Source: Hondaea fermentalgiana
Lineage: Eukaryota > Sar > Bigyra > Thraustochytrida > Thraustochytriidae
Assembly: GCA_014084085.1 (NCBI GenBank)
Contig: NPFB01000238.1
Location: forward strand, 1 to 10,094
DNA: 10,094 nt
Direction: 5' to 3'
Shown: positions 1-7,630 of the stretch, one piece after another
Layout: each line of letters starts with the position of its first letter
How positions within the stretch are numbered: the stretch's first letter is position 1
Translations under genes and position numbers: made by a program
Notes under the pieces: generated by a model
Seen by the model: the letters and a program-made list of their open reading frames with translations, nothing else
Databases searched by the model: none
What the model was told of the DNA's origin: nothing

Positions 1-1170
1 GCAGGGGCGCGCGGGCGCGGGCGCGGGGTCCGGGCCGGGGCTGCGCGGGCTCGCGGCGGCCTCGGGCGCGAAAGGGTTCTGCCGCTGCCGCTGCTTCTCG
101 CGGGTTGAAGGGCGCCGTAAGCACAACTTCTGTAAGCGCGTGCCGGTGATGACGCCCAGGCCCAGCATGGATAGTAGGCCGCCACTACCTGCAGCTAAAC
201 TCCATTCCGCTCCAGCCCGCGTCATTTCCGCCTCCGCTCGCCTGCCTGGCGGGTCACTTGGCCTCCAGGTCGCTGCCCTTCGCGCCGCCTCGCTCCACTT
301 GACTCCACTCCGTCCAGCTCATCCCGATCCCAGGGCGACCTGGAGACGGCGTCCATCCTCGGACGATCATCGTGCACCGGGACGGCGACCCCGAGCGAGA
401 CCTGGAGCAGCTGGTGCAGCTGGTGCAGCGGGCTGGTGCTCGGGTGGACGGCGAAGGCGAACAGGAGGCGGACACGGCGCCACAGCTGGACCTCGCGGGC
501 GGTGCTGGGCGGAGGGGGATCGGTGAAGGCCAGGCGGCGCGGATGCAGCAGCAGATGGACGGACGCGGGGCGACGGGTGGACGCACGAGCGTCATCGCAA
601 GCGAGCAAGCAAGCACGCGGGCTGGCCGGATGGGCGCCGCAGAGTCCTGGAGAAGGCAGGCACGGCGCGCGAGCTGCGGCGCAGGTCACGAGCCGGGGGA
701 GACCAGGCTTGGCGCACGTGCGGGGAGTCCATTTGCGGCAGCGGTCGGCCACGCAGTGCAGCCTGGCCTTGCGCTGATGCACGGTCTTGCAACGGACCGG
801 CCGGGGACCCGCCATTGCTGCTTGTCGATGTGGCGCTCGTTCGCCACGTCGGTGTTGCGGCTGCTGTGCCACAGAAAGGCGCTAGGCCTAGAAACGGATA
901 GTTGCTTCCGTTTACTGTTAGGTCGACCGACTGATGCACGGTCTTGCCACGGACCGAGGACCCGCCATTGCTTCTTGTCGATGTGGAGCTCGTTCGCCAA
1001 GTCGGTATTGAGAGGTGGCTGCGGCTGCAGTGCCACTGGGCAGTGACGGCCAGTGCCACCCTGAGAGGCGCTAGAAACGGATAGTTTCTTCTTCGCCGCT
1101 ACCATTTAGGTGATCGACCAACCACCGGTAAGCGCTCTCTTCACCGGCGCGTGGTTTCAGGGAAAATTGA
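1..1170. other. GC-rich upstream region without a convincing gene
   Basis: This stretch is very GC-rich, with G/C-only runs at 8-60 and GCN-type repetition around 405-440, so several frames on both strands stay open by composition alone. One plus-strand frame is open from position 2 to 526 and reads through a Cys- and basic-rich stretch (FCRCRCFSRVEGRRKHNFCK) near 80-137. It could be the end of an exon of a gene starting left of the window, since GTAAGC donor-like sites occur near 117 and 133, but nothing confirms this. Another plus frame at 372-560 reads HRDGDPERDLEQLVQLVQ and looks mildly protein-like. I do not call a gene. The right end carries the direct repeat listed separately and presumably the promoter of the Hint-protein gene. 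Confidence 0.5.
774..1087. repeat. Two-copy diverged direct repeat upstream of the Hint gene
   Basis: Copy 1 is about 774-904 and copy 2 about 931-1087. Both begin CTGATGCACGGTCTTG, continue through a shared CCGCCATTGCT and a CTTGTCGATGTGG block, and end in GAAACGGATAGTT. Copy 2 carries an extra insertion of about 25 bp near 1020-1055. The second copy ends about 120 bp before the preferred start codon of the downstream gene, so the repeat occupies its likely promoter or 5' UTR. The two copies are clearly homologous but not identical, so the duplication is not very recent. Confidence 0.85.
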
Positions 1171-1209
1171 ATGCAAGCGAGGCGAGCAGCTGTGTTCCAG
1201 AACACAAAG

Positions 1210-2820
1210 ATGAGGTCACGTGTGAGCGCCGTCGCGTGCGTAGTTGTTGCTGCTGCTCTTCTCGTGCAGCAAGGCAAGGCGAGAGCATGTTTTCGGCAAG
1301 GCATGCCTGTCCTTCTGGCAGATGGAAGCCTGCGCTCGATTGAACAAGTCGTGGCAGGAGACCAAGTGCAATCTTTCGATGAACACACCAATCAGACCAC
1401 CGTTGCAACCGTAGAGGAGCTCCTTGTCTCCGAGGCAAAGGAATTGATGCGTCTCGACCTCGACACAGGTCGCTCGATCTGGTCAACGCCAGACCACCCG
1501 TACTGGAGCTACACACATCGCGGTGTCGTGTCTTTTGCACCGACGGCAACTAAAGCCAAGTATATGCTCGAAGCGCGGCAACTAAGTGAGCGCGATGACC
1601 TTTTGCAAGACCCCGCGGGAAATCCTGTCTCCGTCACGGTAGCCAGCGTGCACACGTACGAGACAAGCGTTCCCGTGTATACCCTTGCCTTGGCTCCAAC
1701 TCACTGGTTTTACGTGCACGGAGTGCTTGTGCACAATAAGGGGTCGTCGTCATGGTCATCAGGATCGACGTGGTCTTCGTCTTCTTCGACTTCATCAACG
1801 TCGACCACCTCATACTACTCTAGCTCGGGAGGATCTTACACCAAGTCATCCACAGGATATTTTGTGGGCTCTTCAGGTACTTCGTGGACCTATATCTCCT
1901 CGTACCGGGCGTCCTCCTATCGGAAGAGTCCTGCCTGCGCTCTCGATTCAACGCAAGCTGGCTGTGCCAATAGTACTGCGGAAAACATCGTATGTGGGTG
2001 CCCTGAAGGTAGTGTGCTCGGCAACGCCGCTTCCCTTGAAGACACGAGTCCCTACGTTTCGGGTAACGGGCCGTATTCCAGCGAGCACGAGTCGCAAGGG
2101 GCAGTTACGACTGCGTTCGGCGTTGACTTTTGCAGCGAAGATCGCGACGCGGGCATCTGCGTAGATTCCAACTATGATCTCTACTGTGTTCCCGAGTATC
2201 TGGAATTCACCGAGCGCTACACGGACGATCCCGCCTGGCGACACCTGGAGTACATTATTCAGGCGCACTGTAATGAGCAACACTCTGCGTGTTATGACGA
2301 CATGAGCTGTTACTACGATTATCTCGAGAACTATACTCTGCTCGCAGGTGCATACAGTGAGCCGATCGACGGCGCTCTCGAGGTGTACACAAACTTCCAG
2401 CAATGCATGAACGAAAGCATGATTTACTGCCGGTGCGAGTGGGAGGTCTGCGAAGCAGAGGCCGCGATAAATGGCACTTTCGTAGCTTTAGTGGGATTCT
2501 TTTTTGGATGCGCTGTGCTCATAGCCTGCTGCTGTTGCCGCATCGTTCAAGCACGCATGTCACCCAAGGTCCGTGTGGTTCCACAAAACGCAGCCCCCAG
2601 CCCCGCGCAGGTATCCACCAAGACAGCACTATGTTTTGCTAATGTCACGCACGAATATGAGAAAACAACGGCAGCGGATCTGGCCGCGCGAGGAAACAAG
2701 GTCTATTTGCAGGGCTGGATATGCGACAAATGTAATCAGGAATTTCCACCGGACTCAGAGCTGTCGCATTGCAACACCTGCGACCTCGATTTCTGTGCTC
2801 GCTGCGTTGACTACCGGTAG
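1210..2820 (+). CDS. Hint-domain, Ser-rich, single-pass membrane protein with C-terminal ZZ/DC1-like zinc finger
   Basis: Single-exon ORF of 536 codons from the ATG at 1210. I prefer this ATG to the in-frame one at 1171 because it starts directly on a signal peptide (hydrophobic core ACVVVAAALLV) and has A at -3. Predicted cleavage after ARA (residue 26) would leave Cys27 as the first residue of a Hint domain (27-176): CFRQGMPVLLADGS at the start, a TxxH-type TPDH at 93-96, and a terminal VLVHN at 172-176 followed by Lys. Hint domains catalyse self-cleavage or splicing. Next come a Ser/Thr/Tyr/Gly-rich linker (178 to about 240), a Cys-rich ectodomain (about 241-420) with NxS/T sites, a membrane helix (424-443, ending CCCC) and a cytoplasmic tail. 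The tail ends in CDKC-x12-CNTC-x4-CARC (505-532), like a ZZ or DC1 finger. The whole architecture is one I do not recognise. It may be a self-processing surface protein. Confidence 0.9.
   Translation: MRSRVSAVACVVVAAALLVQQGKARACFRQGMPVLLADGSLRSIEQVVAGDQVQSFDEHTNQTTVATVEELLVSEAKELMRLDLDTGRSIWSTPDHPYWSYTHRGVVSFAPTATKAKYMLEARQLSERDDLLQDPAGNPVSVTVASVHTYETSVPVYTLALAPTHWFYVHGVLVHNKGSSSWSSGSTWSSSSSTSSTSTTSYYSSSGGSYTKSSTGYFVGSSGTSWTYISSYRASSYRKSPACALDSTQAGCANSTAENIVCGCPEGSVLGNAASLEDTSPYVSGNGPYSSEHESQGAVTTAFGVDFCSEDRDAGICVDSNYDLYCVPEYLEFTERYTDDPAWRHLEYIIQAHCNEQHSACYDDMSCYYDYLENYTLLAGAYSEPIDGALEVYTNFQQCMNESMIYCRCEWEVCEAEAAINGTFVALVGFFFGCAVLIACCCCRIVQARMSPKVRVVPQNAAPSPAQVSTKTALCFANVTHEYEKTTAADLAARGNKVYLQGWICDKCNQEFPPDSELSHCNTCDLDFCARCVDYR
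1288..1740 (+). other. Hint (hedgehog/intein) autoprocessing domain region
   Basis: The encoded domain is about 150 residues, typical for a minimal Hint fold without a homing endonuclease. The nucleophile Cys codon is at 1288-1290, the TPDH motif at 1486-1497, and the His-Asn pair at 1732-1737. The residue after Asn is Lys, not the Cys, Ser or Thr needed as the second nucleophile in protein splicing, so cleavage is more likely than splicing. Family assignment rests on these motifs and their spacing. The direction and extent of cleavage are inferred. Confidence 0.8.
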
Positions 2821-2936
2821 TACCTTGACGCAACGTAGAACTGAAAATCGGGATGAAACTGTGTTGAAACGAAACTGATTATTTTTTTTTTTAAGTTGAT
2901 AATCTCTCGGGGCTCATCTATGCCGGTGATCCATGC

Positions 2937-2942
2937 AATAAA
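2937..2942 (+). promoter_or_regulatory. Candidate polyadenylation signal (AATAAA) of the Hint gene
   Basis: AATAAA lies 117 nt after the stop codon of the plus-strand Hint gene. It is only 29 nt short of the stop codon of the convergent receptor gene, so the two transcripts probably overlap at their 3' ends. A ten-T run at 2883-2892 also sits in this short convergent interval. No AATAAA is visible on the minus strand beyond the receptor stop codon. Confidence 0.5.
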
Positions 2943-2970
2943 AGCATGACCCAAACTCCGGATAAGGTTC

Positions 2971-4914
2971 TCAAAGACTGGGAACAACGGTGTCTTTGGC
3001 GTTCTCATCGGCCCCGGTCTTGGCCGCGCGACGGCGGCGACGAAGGACGACAGCTGCAATTACGGAGACGGCCACAAACGCACCAGCCACAAACGCACCA
3101 GCGGCAGGACCCACGATAAGTGCCAGCGGCGTAGCCGACGACTCGTCATTGTTAATCGCTGTCGGCTCGGTCGTAGGGGACTGCTCGGTCGTAGGGGACT
3201 GCGTTGGACACGCGTCGAATTCTCCTGTTCCTTCATACGGTTTGTATGACCCGATGAGGGTGCTAGGAAGAACTGGCTGTGGCCCGCAGAGAGGAACGTT
3301 ATCAATGTCCCTGCGCATCGGAATCGTGTGAGCTTTCTTGCATCGCTAATTTATCGCGAAGAACTTACAGTCTGGTCAGACTTGTCATTTTAGTGATCCA
3401 TTGAGGAAGCTTTAGCAGATCTGTGTCTGCTATGTCCCTGTTCGATTGATTGGGACAGTGAGTACGATTGATCTCTGATTTAAACGAGTGTATGTGTTGG
3501 ACGTACAACTTTCTGAGCTTTGTGAGTGCGGGCAGACTTTCGGGAAGGGAGGTGAGAGGGTTGTAAGACACGTCTCTGAAACATAAAACGGAGCGTGAGT
3601 TCCTTATCAGCGGCGCGCGAGTATAATCGATTACTTCCTCGCCATCTCAGTGACATCATTTAACTTACAGGTCCCGAAGTTCGGAAAGTCCCGAAATGCT
3701 CTCGGGGAGGGACGTAAGCAGGTTGGACTGTGAGGACCTGTGGTGCGCGTGCTTGCGTTCGTGAGTGTACTTGTACGTTTTATGCAGACAGAAAGCACGA
3801 CCAGCTTCGGTCACTTTCACGTACAATTCTTGGAGCTTGGTCAGAGCCCCGATCCAGGAAGGTAATTCCGTGAGCTTGTTGTTGTAGATTTCTCTGCAGT
3901 GAAGGTTTTAATAAATACGCAAATGTTAGCGGCAACTCTTTTCGATCTCGTCAACCACCCAATGAGATCATCTGACTTACACGCGGATAAACTCGGAAAG
4001 TTTCGAGATGCTCTCAGGGAGGGACGTGAGCGGGTTGCTGTATAAGTATCTGTTTTTGCTCGCGTTCAAGCGTAAGTGTCATCTTTCAAATTTCCTGGGA
4101 GAATCATCAGCTACGGCCACTATCACGTACAAGGAAGTCAGCTTGGTCAAAGCTTCAATCGAAGAGGGAAATTCCGTGAGCTCGTTGCTGCCTACACCTC
4201 TGCAATGAGGTGATTTTCGAAAGACGAATATTAGTGACAACTCGTTTTCTGTCTCGACAACCATTCGATGACATCATTTAACTTACAGGTAAGTAAGTTC
4301 GGAAAGTCCCGAAATGCTCTCAGGGAGGGACGTGAGCTGGTTGCTGGATAAGTATCTGTTTTTGCTCGCGTTCAAGCGTAAGTGTCATCTTTCTAATCTC
4401 CTGGGAGAATCATCAGCTACGGCCACTATCACGTACAAGGAAGTCAGCTTGGTCAAAGACCCAATCGAAGAGGGCAATTCGGTAAGCTTGTTATCGTAGA
4501 GGTTTCTGCAATTAGGTGATTCTCGAAAGGCAAATGTTAGTGGCGACTCTCCATATCGACGATTTTGATGCACGTACAGGGCACGAAGATTTGTCAGCTG
4601 GCCAACGGATTCAGAGACAGCCGTCAGCCCATTGTTCCTAAGATTGCTACGCTTATAGACGGATTGGTTAATATACTCGGCCAACACTCTGCAACGATGA
4701 AGACTTACAGGTGCGTGAGCGAGGTCAAGGTGGAAAGGGCAGGCACGAAGACGTCAGTGTTGCGGTCTTCGACTTCGGCAATACGAAGTCCGCAGTAAGC
4801 ATAAGTCGACGAGCCGTTGCAAGGGGAAGGATGGAAACAGGTGCAACTTGCGCCACTCGTCAAGGCTGAGGCACAAAGAAGGACGACCAGGAGCAGTAGA
4901 CGCCGAATCATCAT
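2971..4914 (-). CDS. LRR receptor-like transmembrane protein, 11 exons, complete
   Basis: Exons in transcript order: 4914-4709, 4646-4578, 4505-4437, 4355-4287, 4199-4131, 4049-3981, 3893-3825, 3737-3669, 3575-3507, 3437-3369, 3310-2971. All ten introns are GT-AG, 58-93 bp and phase 2; the joined frame is 388 codons plus stop. Exons 2-10 are each 69 nt and encode one 23-residue LRR, of the kind NKLTELPSSIGSLTKL or NQLTSLPESISGLSEL. Exon 1 gives a signal peptide (MMIRRLLLLVVLLCASALTSGA) and a four-Cys N-cap. Exon 11 gives a two-Cys C-cap (Cys284, Cys310), a Thr/Pro/Glu-rich stalk, a membrane helix (about 337-365), RRRRR and an 18-residue tail without a kinase. Likely a cell-surface recognition receptor needing a signalling partner. 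The ATG at 4914 is chosen because it begins the signal peptide; the frame upstream has only GTG. Exon structure is inferred from sequence alone but is very regular. Confidence 0.9.
3071..3201 (-). repeat. Small tandem duplications in the receptor stalk and membrane helix
   Basis: A perfect 15-bp tandem duplication at 3071-3085 and 3086-3100 makes the doubled GAFVAGAFVA of the transmembrane helix. A perfect 18-bp tandem duplication at 3166-3183 and 3184-3201 makes the doubled SPTTEQSPTTEP of the stalk. Both are in-frame multiples of three. They change helix and stalk length without breaking the protein. Confidence 0.85.
3507..4505 (-). repeat. Tandem exon-intron LRR repeat array of the minus-strand receptor
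   Basis: Units start (reading on the minus strand) at 4505, 4199, 3893 and 3575, giving periods of 306, 306 and 318 bp. Each full unit is LRR exon type A, an intron with donor GTACGT, LRR exon type B, and an intron with donor GTAAGT. Exons and introns are homologous between units, so the duplicated element is genomic and includes both introns. The last unit (exons 9 and 10) is diverged: exon 10 has lost the conserved LRR Asn (IADTDLLKLP), as expected of a C-terminal capping repeat. Confidence 0.88.
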
Positions 4915-5115
4915 CGCGACCACGCCGTTCTTGCTTGAAGAGGACCAATCTGAGCTCCTGTTGGCTTGCGGACCGACAGCGAGGCCTTGCGTCTGTTGCG
5001 AGTCTGCAGTGCCATACCTTCCCGTTCGCCAGTCGATCCCCGCTTGCCTGAATCTTGGCGTGACTGTGAGTTGATTTTAAATTGAGCACAAAGCTTTTAA
5101 TCATCGGAGACCGGG
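4890..5115 (-). promoter_or_regulatory. Receptor 5' module, copy b (serves the minus-strand receptor)
   Basis: This stretch aligns with the region just upstream of the plus-strand receptor (copy a, 8156-8335). The match includes a perfect 28-bp identity (5002-5029 here, reverse complement of 8208-8235) and continues into exon 1. A TATA-like AATTTAAAATC on the minus strand (about 5083-5073) lies some 60 nt before the ATG of the conserved upstream ORF, where copies a and d have TTTATT. TATA function is inferred from conserved position. The end near CGGAGACCG (5105-5113) also matches copy d. Confidence 0.7.
4911..5015 (-). promoter_or_regulatory. Upstream ORF (34 codons) overlapping the receptor start codon
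   Basis: An ATG at 5015, with G at -3 and +4, opens a 34-codon frame beginning MALQTRNRRKASLS and ending IGPLQARTAWSR. Its TGA overlaps the receptor ATG as ATGA. The plus-strand receptor has a frame of the same length in the same arrangement, 101 nt from upstream ATG to receptor ATG in both. If transcribed, translation of the receptor would need leaky scanning or reinitiation. Whether the transcript begins upstream of this ATG is not known. Confidence 0.45.
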
Positions 5116-5340
5116 CCGGCCGTCTGACCCTCGTTCCATGATTTCGTGCGCGCGCCCTGCCTCCCTACGACTACCACTGGGCCGACCGGGCCGAGTGCAC
5201 CCGTCCCCGCGTCTTCCACTTCATTACTGGTTGGATGGCCAAAAGAAAGGCGCGCGTGCAAACGACGATCAGCACAGCGCAAATTCAACCCCGCAGCAAG
5301 GAGGTTTTCCCTCGCTGGCGAGTGCAGAATTACTGGTAGT

Positions 5341-5403
5341 GGGAGGAGGAGGAAGAGGGAGCGGGGGAGGAAGCGGGAGAGGAGAGGGAGAGAGAGAGAA
5401 AAT
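5341..5403 (+). repeat. Polypurine (GGA/GA-rich) tract
   Basis: About 60 bp almost entirely G and A, ending in a GAGAGAGAG run. Shorter purine-rich tracts sit at the equivalent place in the other spacer units (6391-6430 and 7599-7622), each just after the CCCTCGCTGGCGAGTG-type block. Recurrence makes it an inherited part of the duplicated upstream unit. A promoter role is possible but not shown. Confidence 0.7.
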
Positions 5404-5797
5404 AAGGCCGTACGGTCGTGAATGCGAGCGAGGGTTGTTGAATCTGAGGACGGAAAAACCCGCCCAGCAGCTTTGTGCCGCGGGGTGCAGCCCACCACGC
5501 ATTTGCGCGGGGGGCTAATGCAAACGGCGGAGTGCAGGCGACCACCGTTCTGTTGCGTGATCGACTGCAGGTAGGGACTAGAACCCGACAAATCCCCCGT
5601 TGAAGTGCGTTCTCGTTTTGGCTTGGAACGATGAGGCGCCCCCCTACTCGCCGTCCATCGCCCGTCACCATTGCACCACCGCCACCTGACAGTGTGCCGC
5701 TGGCGGCCGCCCTCTCGCTCGCACTGGCCTGCGCAACACGTGTCAAGTTTTGTCTATACCCAAGCTGCGCTCTACCACGTGAGTAGAGCATATCCGA

Positions 5798-5965
5798 CGC
5801 GTTCAAGGCGTCCTTGCTTGTACCAATTTAAACTCGTGCTACTGGTGGCGTCGAGATGGACAGAGAGGGCGTGCGTCTGCTGCGGGTCTGCAGCGCCATA
5901 CCTTCTCATCTCATTCGCCGCTCTAAGACAGCTCACCTGAGACTTGGCATTGGGTAACTTCTGTT
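5798..5965 (-). pseudogene. Orphan, decayed copy c of the receptor 5' module
   Basis: On the minus strand this aligns with copies b and d through the upstream-ORF region. Its upstream ATG (5899) is kept and opens MALQTRSRRTPSLS, but the frame then meets TAA early. The place corresponding to the receptor ATG-ATG is altered (CGCGTCGGATATG), no signal peptide follows, and the TATA-like element about 60 nt upstream is not recognisable. No LRR exon lies downstream. Best read as a duplicated 5' end that has lost its gene. Confidence 0.5.
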
Positions 5966-6905
5966 CAATGGAGATCAGCAGGGTATTTTCTTGGACCCTC
6001 GTGACGTGAGGTGACGTTCAAGTTGCGACCCCACTTGGAATGCCGTCTGAAAAAATGAATCATCATCGGGGCCGGCAAAAATCACTCCATACGCCGATTT
6101 CAAGCAGTCACGCGGTCCACTTTGCGTCTAGACTCGTAGCGACACTCTCTTGAAATTCTTCAGCACACCGCGGCAACTACTTTGCATGACTGGCAAGCAG
6201 CCGCAGCTGGCAGGCAACAAAGAAATCCACTGACCAGCAAGACATACAGCCGCGAAAGTTTGCCCTCGTTATCATTGTGTAGTATACGCTCAAAACGACA
6301 CCTGCTGCGGCTGCTGGTTGCGCGCGCCCCATCTTCCTTCTCGGCCTACTACTTCTGTCCAGCAGGGATTCCCTCGCTGGCGAGTGAACCAGTGGAGACG
6401 GAGGCGGAGAGGGGAGCGGGGAAGAAGAGGCGCCCTGAATGGCCCGGCACGTGCGTCGCGCTGGCTCGTGCACGCGCGCGCGGATCTTGCTTGCGCCTGG
6501 CTGTTCTTGGCTCGGGCGCAGCAGTGCAGGCGCCGGCCGGGCCAAGCACGACCCGGAGGCCGCGAGGTGGTGTGAAAACGGCGGAGTCATCGTCGTCATC
6601 ACTGTCAGTCGGCGAAGTGTCGCTTGGGCGGTCGAAGTTTGCCTCCGCGGCCAGTGCGACAGCAGCAACAAAGGTATTTCGCAATCTGCGTTGGGCCAGC
6701 TGCGAGTTGAGCACACGCACGTCATTTCCTCCCACGAAGGCTCAAAATCATGATGGCTGCGGCGATGATGAGCACATTCTTTGGAGCAGTGCCAGCATTC
6801 ACCCTCGATTCTTCTCTCTCGTGAGCTACGCGAATGGCCTGGACATCAGTGGCTAGCTTGCCGCGCTGCGAGCTGCAGGCAGATGCGCATGTGCCAAAAT
6901 CTAAG

Positions 6906-7170
6906 TCAGCCAGCCACTGCCAAGCGCGCTTCAAAGTGAATCATTGGTTCTTGCAAATGGAAAGACAGCCTACTACGTAGGTATAGGCGCAGACGAATCG
7001 GCCAAGTTTCGACCTCTCTGTCTCTTCGCCGCCGCCGCAGCAGCAAGACGACGAAGCTTGGCGCTGCGGAGACGGCTACGATCTTGCTCTCTCCATCCTG
7101 GCGTCCCTCGGCTAAGCAGGCCAGGGACAACTCTTGCAGGAGCAGAATGCCGACGCATCATCGCGGTCAT
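6906..7170 (-). pseudogene. Receptor remnant: broken exon 1 start, possibly joined to a transmembrane-exon relic
   Basis: Copy d continues past its ATG-ATG (7158, 7155) into CGTCGGCAT-TCTGCTCCTGC, clearly the start of the receptor signal-peptide exon. A 2-nt deletion relative to the plus-strand gene shifts the hydrophobic core out of frame with the ATG. Homology to the rest of exon 1 then stops. In the shifted frame, about 7100-7025 reads IVAVSAAPSFVVLLLRRRRR. This resembles the last-exon sequence of the intact receptor (VAVSVIAAVVLRRRRR) in protein and partly in DNA (GTAGCCGTCTCCG against GTGGCCGTCTCCG). If real, all LRR exons have been lost between first and last exon. The first part is well supported; the transmembrane match may be chance. 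Confidence 0.45.
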
Positions 7171-7370
7171 GCCGTACTTGCTTGAAGAGGACCGATTCGA
7201 GCTCCTGTTGGCTTCACATCAGGACCGACAGTGAGGGCGTGCGTCTGTCGCGGGTGTGCGGCCATGCCTCGTCATTCGCCGGTCTGTCCTGGCTCGCCTG
7301 ATTCGCACTCTGGGACGTGGCGTCAATAAACGCGCGAAGCTTTCAATCTTCGGAGACCGCACCGCGGGCC
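7135..7370 (-). promoter_or_regulatory. Orphan copy d of the receptor 5' module
   Basis: Aligns on the minus strand with copy b over about 230 bp, from the receptor start codons through the upstream ORF to CGGAGACCG (near 7350). It keeps TTTATT (7330-7325) about 65 nt before an upstream ATG at 7265. That ATG opens a frame of about 33 codons ending PTGARIGPLQASTA, closely matching copy b (PTGAQIGPLQARTA). An in-frame length difference separates the two, but here the stop comes before the ATG-ATG. The module may still be able to drive transcription into the relic downstream. Confidence 0.55.
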
Positions 7371-7630
7371 GCCGGCCTGCCCGTGTGCCGGGAGAGGCCA
7401 AGTTTTGCCATCTTCTTGAAGTCCTGGACCCTCGTGCCATGGCGCGACGGTGGCGCGCCCTATTACTTTCACCGCTGTGCGAAAGCTCCTGGCTCAGCTG
7501 CCACAGAAGAGACGCGCGTGCGGCGCAGCAGCAGCCTGACACTGAGTGCAGCACAGCGGGCGGTCTCTCCTCGCCCTCGCGGGCGAGTGCAGCCGTGGCA
7601 GGGAGAGGGCGAGAGGGGGAGGCGTCCCGG

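Noticed and set aside
222..872. Long overlapping open frames on both strands in the first kilobase
   Set aside because: The DNA is so GC-rich that stops are rare in all frames. The translations are Arg/Ala/Pro/Gly-rich without domains, and they run across the direct repeat at 774-1087.
1122..1160. Possible intron of about 33 nt in the 5' UTR of the Hint gene (GTAAGC to TTTCAG)
   Set aside because: It is shorter than any intron seen in the window and is not needed for the reading frame.
5330..5806. Open frame on the minus strand following module c, beginning ATG-CTC-TAC
   Set aside because: It starts where the receptor ATG should be, but no signal peptide or LRR follows and it ends within the purine-rich tract as Ser/Pro/Leu repeats. 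More likely non-coding decay than a new gene.
6182..6856. 224-codon plus-strand open frame in the spacer
   Set aside because: No domain, signal peptide or membrane segment is visible. It crosses the duplicated palindrome and purine tract, whose related copies elsewhere are not in a conserved frame.
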